64,000 nt of DNA from Heligmosomoides polygyrus polygyrus (lineage: Eukaryota > Nematoda > Chromadorea > Rhabditida > Heligmosomidae): contig OX377206.1 of NCBI GenBank assembly GCA_947396885.1, forward strand, positions 22,439,114 to 22,503,113, read 5' to 3'. The notes under the pieces were generated by a model, which saw nothing but the letters and a program-made list of their open reading frames with translations, was not told where the DNA came from and ran no database searches. Each line of letters begins with the position of its first letter. The stretch's first letter is position 1. The position numbers were made by a program, and so were the translations under genes. Shown in pieces: positions 34,178-45,755 of the stretch.

Positions 34178-34389
34178 TTATTCATTGTACATTTTCGCTC
34201 ACTTCGCGTGTACTACTGCCGATAAAGGAGTTCCATCCCTCCGTGCACTACGTCGTGTCGCCCCGGTTATATCCGGGCCCTACTGCTCAAGGAGTCATCA
34301 GTCAGCCTTGTGCCGGCACAGTATTGTCAAAAATGACGCAAACGTAAACTCAAACTGGAGCGTGCTAGATGTGAGTGTCAGATGACTAA

Positions 34390-34509
34390 AATAACATTTA
34401 CGAAAATTCACGATTTACGACCCATTATGTCGTAAATCATAAATCGTAAAAAAATCTTCGAAAATCGCCGTTACTCCTAAAATCGCGAATCGTAATTGCG
34501 CACACCCCT
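34390..34509. repeat. AT-rich hairpin with hAT-like end
   Basis: CGATTTACGAC and GTCGTAAATC form a stem. The block ends GCGCACACCCCTG, the reverse complement of a CAGGGGTGTGCGC end typical of hAT elements. The other end was not found. Confidence 0.35.
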
Positions 34510-34689
34510 GCTTGTCAGGTGCTGAAAGTATCCAATGATAAAATTTCAGGGCGTCTAGCTCGTTGGGTTCACGGATTTTTCAAAAATCGAGCACACCTTA
34601 CTATTACGTGAAGGGTGGAGATTCTCGCGGTGCTATTCATTTTCGTTGTTCAGACATATGCTCGAGACAGTTCCCTGAGTAGTTCGAGT

Positions 34690-34806
34690 TCCTCCAGACC
34701 ACCAAGGCCTTCCATCCCTCCGGTTTCGACGAACTGGCACCAGAGTAGTCTAGAAAGAACAGAACACTGACCCGTCCATCGACTTCAAACCGCAACTCAT
34801 TGCATA
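34690..34806 (+). repeat. SINE body fragment
   Basis: GGCCTTCCATCCCTCCGG followed by an AACTGGCACCAGAGTAGTCT-like segment matches the SINE middle. Head and tail are diverged or missing. Confidence 0.5.
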
Positions 34807-35184
34807 ATAAAAGACGAATACAGTCTATCTTTTTAGAAGAACCATCAATGGAGCTAGGCGAAGACTCCACCGACTACAGAACGGTCTTGCGCGCGGTCGG
34901 CGAGAGCAAGACTCCTGCACGGTTTGATCGCGAACGTGCACTGTATGCAAGTCCAAGCAACTGTGCCGCCAAAAGGGCATTGAGCAGACGAGTGAGGAAG
35001 AAACCGCGAATGGGATTTTTCTTTGAATATTCACGTACTTTGGTGTAGATCTCCGAATACCACGACATAGGAATGTGAACGTCGGTCAGTGTATTGAAAT
35101 CAGTACATGCCCACACTCCTTCCGCCACCCGCCGTCCTTCACCTCGGGCTGGAGTTAATTCAGTTAATTCATTGCATAATTTAA

Positions 35185-35497
35185 ATAAAAAGACAAAAGG
35201 ATAAAGGACCACGCCAATCAATCCCTTTTATGATGCCACGACTCCTACTTGTACGGGATGTCATGGAAGCGATTTGAACGCGTATTTGGCTATATCTGAC
35301 TTGCGGTTGATAGTCGATGAGGATTTGGCAGTGGTGTATCTCTCCCAGGCAAGGCCACTACCAATTCACCAACCCTGGATGGATGGAAGGCTTGAGCGGT
35401 AAATCCGACCAAGAACCTGGTACTGGAATCCGATAATTGGATGCGAGCGACAGCCACAGCACATCCTACGATTCCGCTACACGCACCTCATAGGACA
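35185..35497 (-). repeat. tRNA-derived SINE, minus copy
   Basis: Reads from a head near 35495 through GGATGGATGGAAGGCTTG and GCGTATTTGGCTATA to a TTTATCCTTTT-type tail at 35185. About 60 bp of different sequence replaces part of the body. Confidence 0.65.
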
Positions 35498-35600
35498 AAA
35501 TACGCATTCACATCATCTCTGCGACATTTCTTTGAAGTAGAGTGCGTGACGCATCAAACAAGGGGTCTGATAACCCGTTCGTTCCCTCTCTGCTGCTCCA
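35498..35600 (+). repeat. SINE tail fragment, opposite orientation
   Basis: AAAATACGCATTCACATCATCTC and GAAGTAGAGTGCGTGACGCA match the 3' half of the SINE on the + strand, directly abutting the minus copy. This makes a head-to-head arrangement. Confidence 0.55.
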
Positions 35601-36468
35601 CGTGTGCTCATTACGTACCCTCTTCTGGTGAGGAGCGAGAACAGCATTTTAAATACATTTCTGCACACACCGTGACATTGCATGTCTAGGATCCGTAACA
35701 TAACTGCGCATATAGCTCCATGAATCTCCTAAAAAACCAGAAGTGAGGATTGTGAGGCGCGTTGTTCCGTCGAGCATAGAAGTACGATGGAGCATCCTAT
35801 CTCCTGCCTAAATGGCAGAGGTTCATTGTGGTCCAGACGACTGCTTGATGATTCTGTAGTTTCCATCCAGTGTGGCGCGCTAAGAACAAGCAGGATTTGA
35901 AAGGCCTAGGCTTTCAAATGCTACTCTCGAGGCACTCAATAAATGGTGCTGATTTCTACGTAAACGTCAGAAGGGCACTGTTCGGTAATCGGGAACACTC
36001 AGCGCGAACACAGATTTTTTGTGCTTGCAGCTCTAAGGGTTTACTTGTTGTTCCGTCGCACGTGTTGCTCAATTGCTAACACCTAAGCTTCCTCACTGAT
36101 TATTATTTCTCTTCGAATCATGAGCGTTCTTCTTCTTCAATCCGTCACAATCGTGTGCCTTTGTGTTGCAGACATAGCCTGCAGATCGGATTGAAATTTG
36201 TACTTGCTTCCAGTAAATAGGATGCCGAGTTTAGGGGGAATGAATGCCTTACCTTTATGTCTATGTCGCAGAGAAAATTTCAAGCAAATTTTCTATCTCA
36301 TTACCAGCATGTTCCACTACAGTACGTTACAAAAAATTATTGAACGAAAGATAACACAAAACAGACACTAACGCTGGGAAAAAACACAGACACAATGTTT
36401 CATCTCAAATGCAATTGAGCACAACTGCAATGTGTGTATAAACGCCTTGCTTGATGGTGAGAACAACT

Positions 36469-36660
36469 CTACTCCTTGTCCTCGGGACCGGTCTGCACAG
36501 CAGCGCCCACATCCTGAGGATGGCCGTCCACGGGCTCGATCTGGAGCTGTGCCGACTCGGGCGACTCAGGAGATGTGTCCTCCTTGTTACCGAGGGGGTT
36601 GCACATCGAGGGTGGCGAAAGCGGCGACATTTCGACGTCCCGCTCGGCCTGGGCGTGCTC
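36469..36660 (-). CDS. Terminal exon, cytoplasmic tail, right copy
   Basis: A GGTTTAAG acceptor opens 63 codons plus TAG. The start is EHAQAERDVEMSPLSPPSMC; the rest is nearly the same as the left copy. A second frame on the same strand is also open but is broken by TGA in the left copy, which identifies the true frame. Confidence 0.7.
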   Translation of the reverse strand, partial: EHAQAERDVEMSPLSPPSMCNPLGNKEDTSPESPESAQLQIEPVDGHPQDVGAAVQTGPEDKE

Positions 36661-39600
36661 CTTAAACCAGGTCGTTTTGGGACTATGAGAAAGGCCGAGA
36701 GTGACTCTTCTTCAAACATGTAGGTAGGTTGGAATGGGCGACAGAACCGCCTTGTTATTGTAGCTGCGATACACTCACATTTCCACAGTACAACTATGAG
36801 GAACTCACATGCCTAACAAACGAAATCAGTTCGCGTCGAGGCTCAACGAGAATCTTCCTTCTCTTAAGCACACTAATTGCGACACCTGAAATGAGAAACC
36901 AAAAAGTCTACCTACTGGCGATGCTCCCACGGTGTAATTCCATCATGTCTATGGCGACGCTTTAACATACACACTTGTCACGATGCGCAGACTCTCCAGC
37001 AACTGTAGACGCCTGCAGCTACGTACTGATGAACGAGGAAACTTACATGCACACGAGCAGGCGATTCCCATAAGCGCTACACAGACCAAAGCAAGAAAGT
37101 TTCGAAGGGAATCGTAATCCTTCATTATACCTAAAAATCCGCTTGAGGTGGAGGGGCAGTATAGGTGTACGAGTCTTTACACCGGCTAATCAGGAAGACA
37201 TCATTTGTGCTTCGCAATCATGTCAGTCGGCGATGAGACGATTCGTCGGCTGGGTAAATCGATAAACGTATCGATTTTTTCCGAGCCAGCCCAGCAAAAA
37301 TCGATGCATATGATTTGCCCTACCGACCAATCGCTCCCGTTGTGAGTTATGAATGGGCCCTAAGCGAGACGTGGACTGTCACGACTCGCTTCTCTGTGCA
37401 ATTTCGCGGCTATCAGGCGTTTTCCTCTGCGTTTCCTTGGTTCGCTATTCTGTATCATTGTCAATGCTGGCCAAATAAATAAATAAACAATAAAATTTTG
37501 TCCGCGAGCTACTCACTGCATGCTACACAGGTTTGAACGGAATGCGAGACCTCTGTTCGAACTGAAGCCCAGGAATTCCAAACGAAAGAGATTCCACAAC
37601 GCTCTACGACTCCAGCCACTATTCCTCAAAAAGACGTCGATGTGTAGTGCTACAAGTGCTCACACTTGCATCAACCACTTTTTTGAACTTCAATTCCAAC
37701 AGAGTAGGACATGTATAGTCACTTGTCAGACGGAGTATGCAGCTTTTCTCAGCGTGTAATACTTAATATGGGAGTCCGAAAAATTGATTTGATAGAGAAG
37801 TCAGTGAACTTAAGTGGTGTTTTTCAGAGTGACCTCTTGATGGTTGTAGAGATTTGTCTGTGATGTACCGTAATAGTTTCCTGGTAGACCAAGAATGAAG
37901 AAAAACTGTAGCATGTTAGTGCGGACCGATAAGGCAAACTGAGGCCTGCATGGCCTTGTCAAGCTTAGAAATTGACACGTAGAAGGTATGGAGCTGCAAT
38001 TGGAGTCAGATCATAGCATTGACACGTAGAAGGTACGGAGCTACAATTGGAGTCAGATCATAGCATTATGATGAATTGGCTAATGTTACATTGAAGGGTA
38101 CATGGGTACAATAAGGCGAGCAGTTCATCAGAACGACGGCAGCGACGAGGTGGCCTGAGATATAGCGTTGCAGACATGAGTGGTGGTGGGGAGGGTTATC
38201 TGAAATTCGGTTTTATGCTTTATGAGTGGTGTTCACATCATTCTTGTCAAGTAGAGTAGAGTAATTTTGTCTCCGGTAAGCCACTGTGTTCGCCCCCTAA
38301 CTTTGTCTTCAGCTGGTTCCTAGATGAAGAAATTTAGGTCACTAGTCCACTAAACCATCCTTGTACCACGTGCGAATTCTGGGTAGATAATTGCCATGTA
38401 TAATCTCTCTGTGATGTCTGTATCAGTTTTGGAAGTGTTTCTCCTTGCAACCTCATTTTCATGATGGACAAGTTATGCTTTGGCTGCCTTCATTGCATCT
38501 TAACTATTCCTCTTTATACATATCTTCACCATTCTGAAATTTTGTTTCTTCCAAGTTTTCACCAGGGGTTGTTTACGGTGTTGATCATGAATCAGGAATT
38601 GTATCCGACAGTACAATATAATCACTGTAGGATAAAGCAAGTATAAGTACCGTGACACAACTTGGTCTGTACCGCCATTTTCTTCACTTAGTCGCACTGA
38701 TTTCTAATGTCGTACATTGGGGCGGAAATAGCGCTCAAGAAATGTATACGTTAAAAATGTATCCCGAATTGGTGGCCATACAATAACATCGCCAGACAAA
38801 ATTTCGGTGAAGTCGGCTATCCTGCCTCTACCATTCCACTGGCCCACACTAACTGTAGCTTACAGTAACAAAGAAAACGGATACCAGATTTGTAATGAAG
38901 TTAAGTCAAAAAACTTTTCAACCCCTGGAGCCGTGAGCGCACAATACGGCATGGCGGTGTCTATGAGTAGGGGGAGAGTGGAAAACAAGTAGCAAGACGA
39001 CCACTAACACGAGTTGGATAGAGCATTGTCGTTTGATATATTTCACTAGAACTAGCATCGAAGAGCTAGTAAAGGTTAGAGGTTTCTCTACAGAAACCCG
39101 AAGAACAATACAAAGCCATGTAGTGTATATGATTGGGGTGCTGATCTCAAATTTTAGGTTTTTAGTATACGTTTAGTTTATAAATACGATAGGCTTAGAC
39201 TTTCGGCGGTAAGGCCAGTATCATTGTCAGCCGCCCCATCCCCGATTTGGATGAAAGTTTGACTACGGCGGTTATTTGAGCTGCTGCTGATCACGAACAT
39301 GAGATCCATTTCGGTAAGACAGTGGAGAAGGTAGATGTGGCTGTAATATCAATGTGCATTGCTGATTTTACTTAGGAAAGAAGAGCGTGTCTTCAGCGAA
39401 TTTAGCTATACTATGCCAAGCATATGTGAGATAAAAAGTTGCCACAAAACGTTCTTAGTTTAGTTGTTAGTTTCTATCTAATCAGTAGTTAGTCGAACAT
39501 TCTGCGGTTTGTTATTGCTTCATGTTTTTGTTTTCGTTGCTATTTTGTTGACATATTATGCCAAACGAATATAATCGTGTAATAAAATAATAGTGTAGAA

Positions 39601-42462
39601 AATGAATGACAGATTCAGAACAGCAACTCAAACTAATCCCGAAAACAAATTTTCGTCAGGGGTAATGACCCGGCCAGCCCTATTCACCCGTACCTGCCGA
39701 AGACTACTGTATTCCACCATAATACTAAATACGGAAACCATGTACGTAATGAGCGCCACAAACAAACTCTGGTGAAAGTTTGGGTTAAAAAATGTCGACC
39801 TCAACGTCTGGAAACGTAAAGGTGCAGTGATGCTGGCCGAAGCATAACTTGTAGATCGTGCTTGCAAATAATGTTACAATGAGAAACGCTTCCAAAACTG
39901 ATGTAGAACTTTACAGACAGGTCATGTAGACACCATCTAACCAGAACTTCCCAAGCAACACCAGCATGGCTTAATGGATTAGGGAAGTAACTCTAGGAAA
40001 GCCTGTTCTTCTAAGAGCAAATTGATGGGAAGGTTATGAAGCGATCACAGTGTCTTACCGCTGATAAAATTACACTAGGTTGATAAAAATGATAGGGACA
40101 CTACTGAAAATGCATAAAGCTGACTTCTGGAATTAAGCCTTAGATCACCTTCTTGTAAGTCCACAACTCTATTCAATCGGACACCTCATCGCTATCGTCA
40201 TTGTTATGAACTGCTCACCTCGGTGTACCCCTACAGCTTCCAGTGCAACATTAGCCAATTCTTCAGAATGTTAAAAAGAGCTGTAGGAACTGAATGCAAT
40301 TGTAGCTCTATACCTTTTGCGTGTCAACTTTCCTTCTCAGACAACCCGCCCCATTTTAACAACCCTCAAGAGGTAACGGAAATGGATTGCAAAGCACATA
40401 TGGTTCGGAAGTTAGAGGAGTACCGAACCTGTCAATGTCAAGCACAATCAGTTATCTATGTAAAGAACTTACGACCACCATTAAAAATCTCCTCGCAGTT
40501 GGTAGCAGCGCAGAAGCGAATGCTCCACTGGTTACCTTGAAAAAAGGAAAAGTACAAAGACGTGAATTGGAAGGTATTAATTATAGTGTACATGGATCTA
40601 TCCTAAGGAGGGAGGAGCAGACCCGTAAAGTTCATTCCTGGAGCCGGATTCATTAACGACTGACCCATGGGAATAGCGGGTAGAGATACTCACGATGAAG
40701 CATTCACCTCTATCCTTTATCCTTTCTCTACTCCTTATACCCCTTATAACCGTCTCTCATACCTAACCATCCCTTGGATGTTGTAGGGACCCCAACGCTA
40801 CGAATCAGCCAACTGTATGTAGTTCTTTGGAACATTCCAGGGGGGGGGGGGGAAGGTTGCCCTACGCTTCTCCACAGATTGATACCTGGGCATACATAAC
40901 CTAGGCATCTCAAGCTCGGCCAAGCGTAAAGTTGTAGCTAACAAGAAATGCTTACCAAGCAGGCCATTAAGGTTATTAACTGCATTTGTACCATTTCGGT
41001 CCAAACATTGCGCACCACTTAAACAGAATTCCCACTTCTACTCATAACTGAATTCGCATACAAATATGAATAGCAGCTTAGGGTGTATTTGTTTAGAACC
41101 AAGGTTTTCGAAAGGCAGCGGTGATTGGAAACCTCAAATTTGAGAGAGGAAATGAACAATCGCATGGAGAGGATTTCGCCTTCCATACGGTTGTTCCTTT
41201 TTATTATTTTGTTTAGTCGACTGCAACTTCATGTGTTCGAGCCTCTGCTGCCTCTATGACAGGCTTTAAATTGACCGCAGAAACGTCCACTTCAGCATCC
41301 TGTCATCAGCAATTGGAATCGACATGTTCTAAGTACTGAGCAGCAACGCATTCAGACTATGACCCTGAGTGACCTCTACCGCCCAGGTATCGTAGGCGCG
41401 TGATATGTTTCCCAGAACCTGCCAGATAATGTCTCCAACCGTGGGTGCCATTAAGAGTGTCTATTGCCAGCTAATAATTACTACCATCACCTACCGTAAG
41501 CATCGTAATCGACACTTCTCGCATGCTTGAAAGATGGGCCATCGCGGAACTCGGAGAAGCTATTAGGCCAACAGTCTCGGTAAAGATGCTCTGAAATGAT
41601 AATTACGTGAAACTTATCTTGGAAAATAATCAAGAATGAACAAACACACTTATCGAGGAACTTGACAGCTGCAGCTCGATTTCTACGCACGAGTCATTAC
41701 ACGCTACCTCAAACAACAGAAAAGATGTTGAAAGGCAAGCTCAACCGAAAAATGAGGGTGCAACCAAGTTCGAAGACAACCTTAACAGATGTCGCGGCGT
41801 TACAAGGGGGATACACTACTTCGCCAGTATTCCACGCGTGTGAGATGTACGGGCAATGGTGCCTGTTCTGAAAGGGTTGTGATAATGAAGGGTGCTCTCC
41901 ATCTGTCCTCACCTCTATGATGTCCTCTATGTAAGATGCGTTTGAAAACAGTGCAAACAAACTACTGTGAGCATAAGCCGAAAACATAACTCCCAAATCG
42001 CCTCGTCGCGGCAGAACGGACACTCCAGACGGTAGTGCTGATAGCCGAGCTTGAACAACGCCAGCAAAGCGACAACCTGAACCATGTTGCTGACGGGCTG
42101 ATATGCGTCAGTATAAATCACCCAGCTTTTTGCCTGTAGCAGGTTTTAGAAGTACCCGCAAAGCAGGAGAAAAGCGGAAAGTAAACGCAGAGCCCTTGGA
42201 AAAGGAAAAACGAAAGAGCCATTCAAAAACAAAGTAAAAACAGAAGTTATCATACCTTAAGAATGACTGCCATCTCAGGAAACAAATTTAGCCGTGTGAC
42301 TGTAGATAGTCTTCACGAAACCTTCACTGAAAGCTCTACCTTGGCACTCGTTACAAAATCGAAGGACGTGAGGGCAATCTCAACAAAAACTGGGAACTCA
42401 GTGCTTAAACCCTCCAGAGGTCCACTATGGAGTGACTCGACAGAATACGAGAAAAGCATCGG
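36469..42462 (-). CDS. Single-pass membrane protein gene, right copy, open in all detected exons
   Basis: Exon blocks, in transcription order: 42462-42411 (tentative), 42097-41913, 41867-41781, 41590-41495, 41328-41285 (tentative), 41017-40956, 40535-40473, 37561-37517, 37130-37047, 36885-36809 and 36660-36469 with TAG. Phases join at every boundary and no stop is met. The 9-nt and 3-nt length differences from the left copy are whole codons. The predicted order is extracellular cysteine-containing segments (HHCPYISHAW, QCLDRNGT, RFCAATNCEEIF, VQTCVACS), a hydrophobic helix (NFLALVCVALMGIACSC), basic KRRK and a P/S/E-rich tail. This would give N-out, C-in topology if a signal peptide lies in an upstream exon not found. 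A signal-peptide exon and promoter should lie above 42.46 kb, where an RTE inserted. The family is not recognised. Confidence 0.6.
37047..37130 (-). CDS. Membrane-spanning exon, right copy
   Basis: The acceptor TTTTTAG is followed by IMKDYDSLRNFLALVCVALM then GIACSCA, ending GCAT|GTAAGT. One hydrophobic helix with cysteines at its cytoplasmic end, which could be palmitoylation sites (inference). Confidence 0.6.
37210..37370. mobile_element. MITE present in both arms, right copy
   Basis: GAGACGATTCGTCGG and CCGACCAATCGCTC arms surround AAATCGATGCATATGATTTG. The outer end GAATGGGCCCTAA matches the left-arm copy at 22300. Confidence 0.6.
37971..38064 (+). repeat. 47-bp tandem duplication
   Basis: Two near-identical units start ATTGACACGTAGAAGGTA; they differ at two or so positions. 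Found only in the right arm. Confidence 0.8.
38065..38850 (+). repeat. Repeat module X, right-arm copy 1
   Basis: Partner of 20560-21560. Contains GAATTGGCTAATGTTACATT, GCCACTGTGTTCG, ATCAGTTTTGGAAG and GTTTACGGTGTTGATCATGA. Confidence 0.6.
39600..40270 (-). repeat. Repeat module X, right-arm copy 2
   Basis: Partner of 15600-16250, inverted relative to the preceding copy. Thus each arm itself holds a pair of inverted X modules about 1-5 kb apart. Confidence 0.6.
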
Positions 42463-42828
42463 CTGGATCAAGCGCGAGAATGAAACAAGTAGAAGACAGA
42501 AAAGCTTTCTCAATCGCAAAGCTTTAGCACACAAAAACTACATGCAAGTCGAAGTGTACGCTTCTTGTGACCCACATTTGCAGGGTAGCGTTCAAATGCA
42601 GGCCAGACCACGCGAGCTTCTCGAACGAGCTCCGTGTAATCGCGTAATCGTTGCGGGACCAAGTGCACATGTACATGGATCAAGGATTCAATCAATGAAC
42701 TCCGCATCTTTGAGGGAGAAATGGCAAATCTGGCATGAACGAAGCCTCCGGACAAGGTGTGAGTCCTTTCAGAAGCTGAAGCACGAAGGGTTGCGTCTGA
42801 GTGGTTATTTCCGCGCAGCGTCTGCACA
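42263..42828 (+). other. 188-codon open frame antisense to the membrane-protein gene
   Basis: An ATG frame (MTAISGNKFSRVTVDSLHET...) stays open for 188 codons up to the RTE insertion and then runs in frame into the RTE ORF. In the left arm the same frame has ACG for ATG and at least two stops. It overlaps the tentative first exon of the membrane-protein gene on the other strand. It may be a real divergent gene truncated by the RTE, or chance. Confidence 0.35.
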
Positions 42829-45755
42829 GAACCCCCGCCCGAGTTCTGTGGTCAGTATGCGAGGGCTACCGAGGGCCGAACGACCTCGGCTAAAGAAGCT
42901 AGTTCGACTGGGGACTCTGAATGTGGGAACGCTGACCGGGAGATCTAGGGAAGTGGCTGACCTGATGAAGCGCAGAAGGATACAAGTCCTGTGTCTGCAG
43001 GAAACGCGATGGAAAGGGGCGAAAGCCAAGGAGATCGGAGAAGGGGTCAAGCTGTACTACAACGGAGAGGACACCAAGAGGAACGGGGTAGGGATAGCTG
43101 TCGCGGAGTCCCTCAAGGATTCAGTAGCGGCTGTCCAAAGAATAAACGACCGCATCATGTCACTACGGCTGGACACGAAGGAGGGTTACTGGACCATCAT
43201 GTCCGTCTACGCTCCGCAGACCGGATGCTCCGAGCACGACAAGGATGACTTCTACCTCTCGCTCGAGGAAGCCATAAGGTCCGTACCAGAAGGCGACTAC
43301 CTCTCCATAGCAGGGGACATGAACGGGCATGTGGGGAGTGGCAGAAGAGGAGTGGAAAGGGTTCATGGAGGAAAAGGGATCGGCCTGGTAAACCCGGATG
43401 GAGAACGAATTCTGGATCTGGCTATCGCCCACGACCTGGCTGTCTGTAGCACCTTCTTCGCGAAGAGGGAGAGCCAGAAGGTGACCTATGCTAGCGGAGG
43501 AAGAAGAACGGAGGTCGACCACATCCTGGTTCGAAGGGCTGCCCTGAAAACAGTCCGGAATGTGAAGGTCATTCCGGGAGAAGACGTGGCATCACAGCAT
43601 AGGCCCTTGGTAGCCGACCTTAGCATACCTCTACCCACCAGGCCCAAAGTGAGGACGGAACCCAGGATCCGATGGTGGAGGCTGCGGGGTTCAGAGCGGA
43701 ACGAGCTACGAAGGGCAGTGCTCGAAGCAGGCCTTCCAGATCCAGCTGGTCCCGTGAATGAGACCTGGAGGAGGGTAGCCGAAACAATCCTGAGATGTGC
43801 CAAGGAAACCCTGGGAGAAACAAAGGGAGGAACCAGAGGGAATAAATCGGCATGGTTCTGGAACGAAGAGGTGCAGGCTGCGGTGAAGAGGAAGAAGGAG
43901 GCCTACAAGCTGTGGCAAAAGACGAGGGCACCCGAGCATCTCACAGCCTACAGGAAGCTGAAGAGGCTGGCAAAAACAGCTGTAGCGAAGGCAAAGAACG
44001 CGGAAATGGATGCCCTGTACGAGAAACTAGACGGGCCAGAGGGAGAGAAGTTCGCCATCCGCCTGGCCAAGGCGCGTCATAGAGCTAGCCTCGACATTCG
44101 AGTAGTGAAGACTGTGAAGAGTGCTGACGGTAGAGTGTTACGGAAGCCGGTCGACGTCAGAGAGAGATGGGAGGAGTACTTCAAGGAACTCCTGAACGAG
44201 GAGTTCCCTCGTCGGGAGGCCGAGGAAGAACAGCCAACGGAAGGACCCATCCCACCCTGGACGCAAGAAGAGGTTCGCAAGGCCATACGGAAGATGAAAC
44301 TCGGAAAGGCAGCAGGGCCTGACGGTGTGCCAGTAGAGGCTTGGAAGGTGCTCGGGAACCTCGGAATCAACTGGCTGACGCAGTTCCTCAACAGAATCAC
44401 GAAAGAAGGTAAGATGCCGGATGACTGGAGGAACAGCACCATAGTCCCCATCTTCAAGCAGAAGGGAGACGCTTCCGAATGCTCCAACTACCGAGGGATA
44501 AAACTGATCTCACACACGATGAAGATCTACGAACGACTGGTAGACTCAAGGCTGAGGGAGATGGTACCCATCTCCCAGGTGCAGTGGGGCTTCATGCCTG
44601 AGAGGTCCACCACAGACGCCATCTTCATCGCTCGTCAGGTGATGGAGAAATATCGGGAGAAACGAAAACCCTGCTACCTGGCATTCCTGGATCTGGAGAA
44701 GGCCTACGACAGGCTAGCTCGGACCGTAATCTGGAATTCCCTTCGAGGGAGGGGTGTCCCGGAACGTCTGATCACGGTCATAAGGGACATGTACGAGGGC
44801 TCGAAAGCGGCGATACGAACTCCACACGGGGTGACAAGGAAAGTGGACATCACAGTGGGGGTACACCAAGGGTCGGCTCTGAGCCCGTTCCTCTTCCTGC
44901 TGACGCTTGACTCTATAGTGAACCACCTTGAGAAAGGCCCTCTCAGAACGATCCTCTACGCGGACGACATCGCCCTAGTAGCCGACAACCAGGAGGAGCT
45001 GGAGGAGAAGGTGCAGCTGTGGCAGAGAGCCCTTGCGGACAACGGCCTTCGGCTGAACGTGAAGAAGACGAAGTTCATCAGCTCTGAGCACTGCGCTGGA
45101 TCGATCCTAGACTGCCAAGGGGAAACGATCGAGAAGGTGGAAGAATTCCGCTACCTCGGAAGTGACCTATCCGAGGAAGGAAGTGTGGACCAGGCGGTCA
45201 GGGGACGGATAAACGCAGCCTGGCTCAAGTGGAGGGAGTCCACAGGGATCCTCTGCGATCGTAGATGCTCCAGGACGCTCAAAGGGAAGCTCTATAGAAC
45301 AGTTGTAAGACCTGCCCTCCTCTACGGCAGTGAGTGCTGGGCCCTGGGTAAGGCGCAGGAGCGGCAACTGCACGCGGCAGAGATGAGGATGCTGAGGTGG
45401 GCATGTGGATGGACCCGTCGGGACAGGGTGCGAAACGAGGATGTTAGGGCAGTGATGAAGACTGCCCCGATCCAGCTGAAGATGAGGGAGCAGCGCCTAA
45501 GGTGGTACGGACACGTCCTCAGAAGGCCAGAGAATCACCCCGTAAGGTTGGCCCTAGATTACGAGGCACCCGGAAAGCGTCCGAGAGGAGCCCCTAGGAA
45601 AAGATGGAAGGATGTCATCAAGAGAGATCTCGCCGAAGTCGGCGCCACGGCAGATGACGCCCTTGATAGGATGAGGTGGCGACAGATCACAAGAACAGCG
45701 GACCCTGCGACTGCGCGGGACTAAACGCTCAGGAGAAGAAGAAGAAGAAGAAGAA
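42829..45755 (+). mobile_element. RTE-clade LINE, apparently intact, with 9-bp duplication
   Basis: GTCTGCACA is duplicated at 42820-42828 and 45756-45764. The left arm carries the single uninterrupted site (TTGTGCAGACG near 8517, reverse strand). The 5' leader is only 28 bp. The 3' end is an AGAAGAAGAAGAAG simple repeat, as RTE elements have instead of poly(A). The 2.93-kb length and unbroken ORF suggest a young, possibly active copy. Confidence 0.92.
42857..45724 (+). CDS. RTE endonuclease/reverse transcriptase, 955 codons, no stop
   Basis: It cuts and reverse-transcribes at target DNA during retrotransposition. An N-terminal APE-like endonuclease begins at about residue 18 (RLGTLNVGTLTGRSREV, VLCLQETRWKG, SVYAPQTG, IAGDMNGHVGSG and HRPLVADLS). 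The reverse transcriptase occupies about residues 480-780: AAGPDGVPVEAWK, NYRGIKLISHTMKIYERLV, LAFLDLEKAYDRL (catalytic Asp), VHQGSALSPFLF and ILYADDIALVA (YADD). A C-terminal WYGHVLRRPENHP / APRKRWKDVIKRDL region completes it. It resembles BovB-like members of the RTE clade more than the RTE-1-like element at 26907. I start it at the ATG at 42857 because the upstream open frame belongs to the flanking arm. Confidence 0.93.
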   Translation: MRGLPRAERPRLKKLVRLGTLNVGTLTGRSREVADLMKRRRIQVLCLQETRWKGAKAKEIGEGVKLYYNGEDTKRNGVGIAVAESLKDSVAAVQRINDRIMSLRLDTKEGYWTIMSVYAPQTGCSEHDKDDFYLSLEEAIRSVPEGDYLSIAGDMNGHVGSGRRGVERVHGGKGIGLVNPDGERILDLAIAHDLAVCSTFFAKRESQKVTYASGGRRTEVDHILVRRAALKTVRNVKVIPGEDVASQHRPLVADLSIPLPTRPKVRTEPRIRWWRLRGSERNELRRAVLEAGLPDPAGPVNETWRRVAETILRCAKETLGETKGGTRGNKSAWFWNEEVQAAVKRKKEAYKLWQKTRAPEHLTAYRKLKRLAKTAVAKAKNAEMDALYEKLDGPEGEKFAIRLAKARHRASLDIRVVKTVKSADGRVLRKPVDVRERWEEYFKELLNEEFPRREAEEEQPTEGPIPPWTQEEVRKAIRKMKLGKAAGPDGVPVEAWKVLGNLGINWLTQFLNRITKEGKMPDDWRNSTIVPIFKQKGDASECSNYRGIKLISHTMKIYERLVDSRLREMVPISQVQWGFMPERSTTDAIFIARQVMEKYREKRKPCYLAFLDLEKAYDRLARTVIWNSLRGRGVPERLITVIRDMYEGSKAAIRTPHGVTRKVDITVGVHQGSALSPFLFLLTLDSIVNHLEKGPLRTILYADDIALVADNQEELEEKVQLWQRALADNGLRLNVKKTKFISSEHCAGSILDCQGETIEKVEEFRYLGSDLSEEGSVDQAVRGRINAAWLKWRESTGILCDRRCSRTLKGKLYRTVVRPALLYGSECWALGKAQERQLHAAEMRMLRWACGWTRRDRVRNEDVRAVMKTAPIQLKMREQRLRWYGHVLRRPENHPVRLALDYEAPGKRPRGAPRKRWKDVIKRDLAEVGATADDALDRMRWRQITRTADPATARD

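Noticed and set aside
36405..36719. 104-codon minus frame rich in R, S and P
   Set aside because: Wrong frame of the terminal exon; the left arm has a TGA in it.
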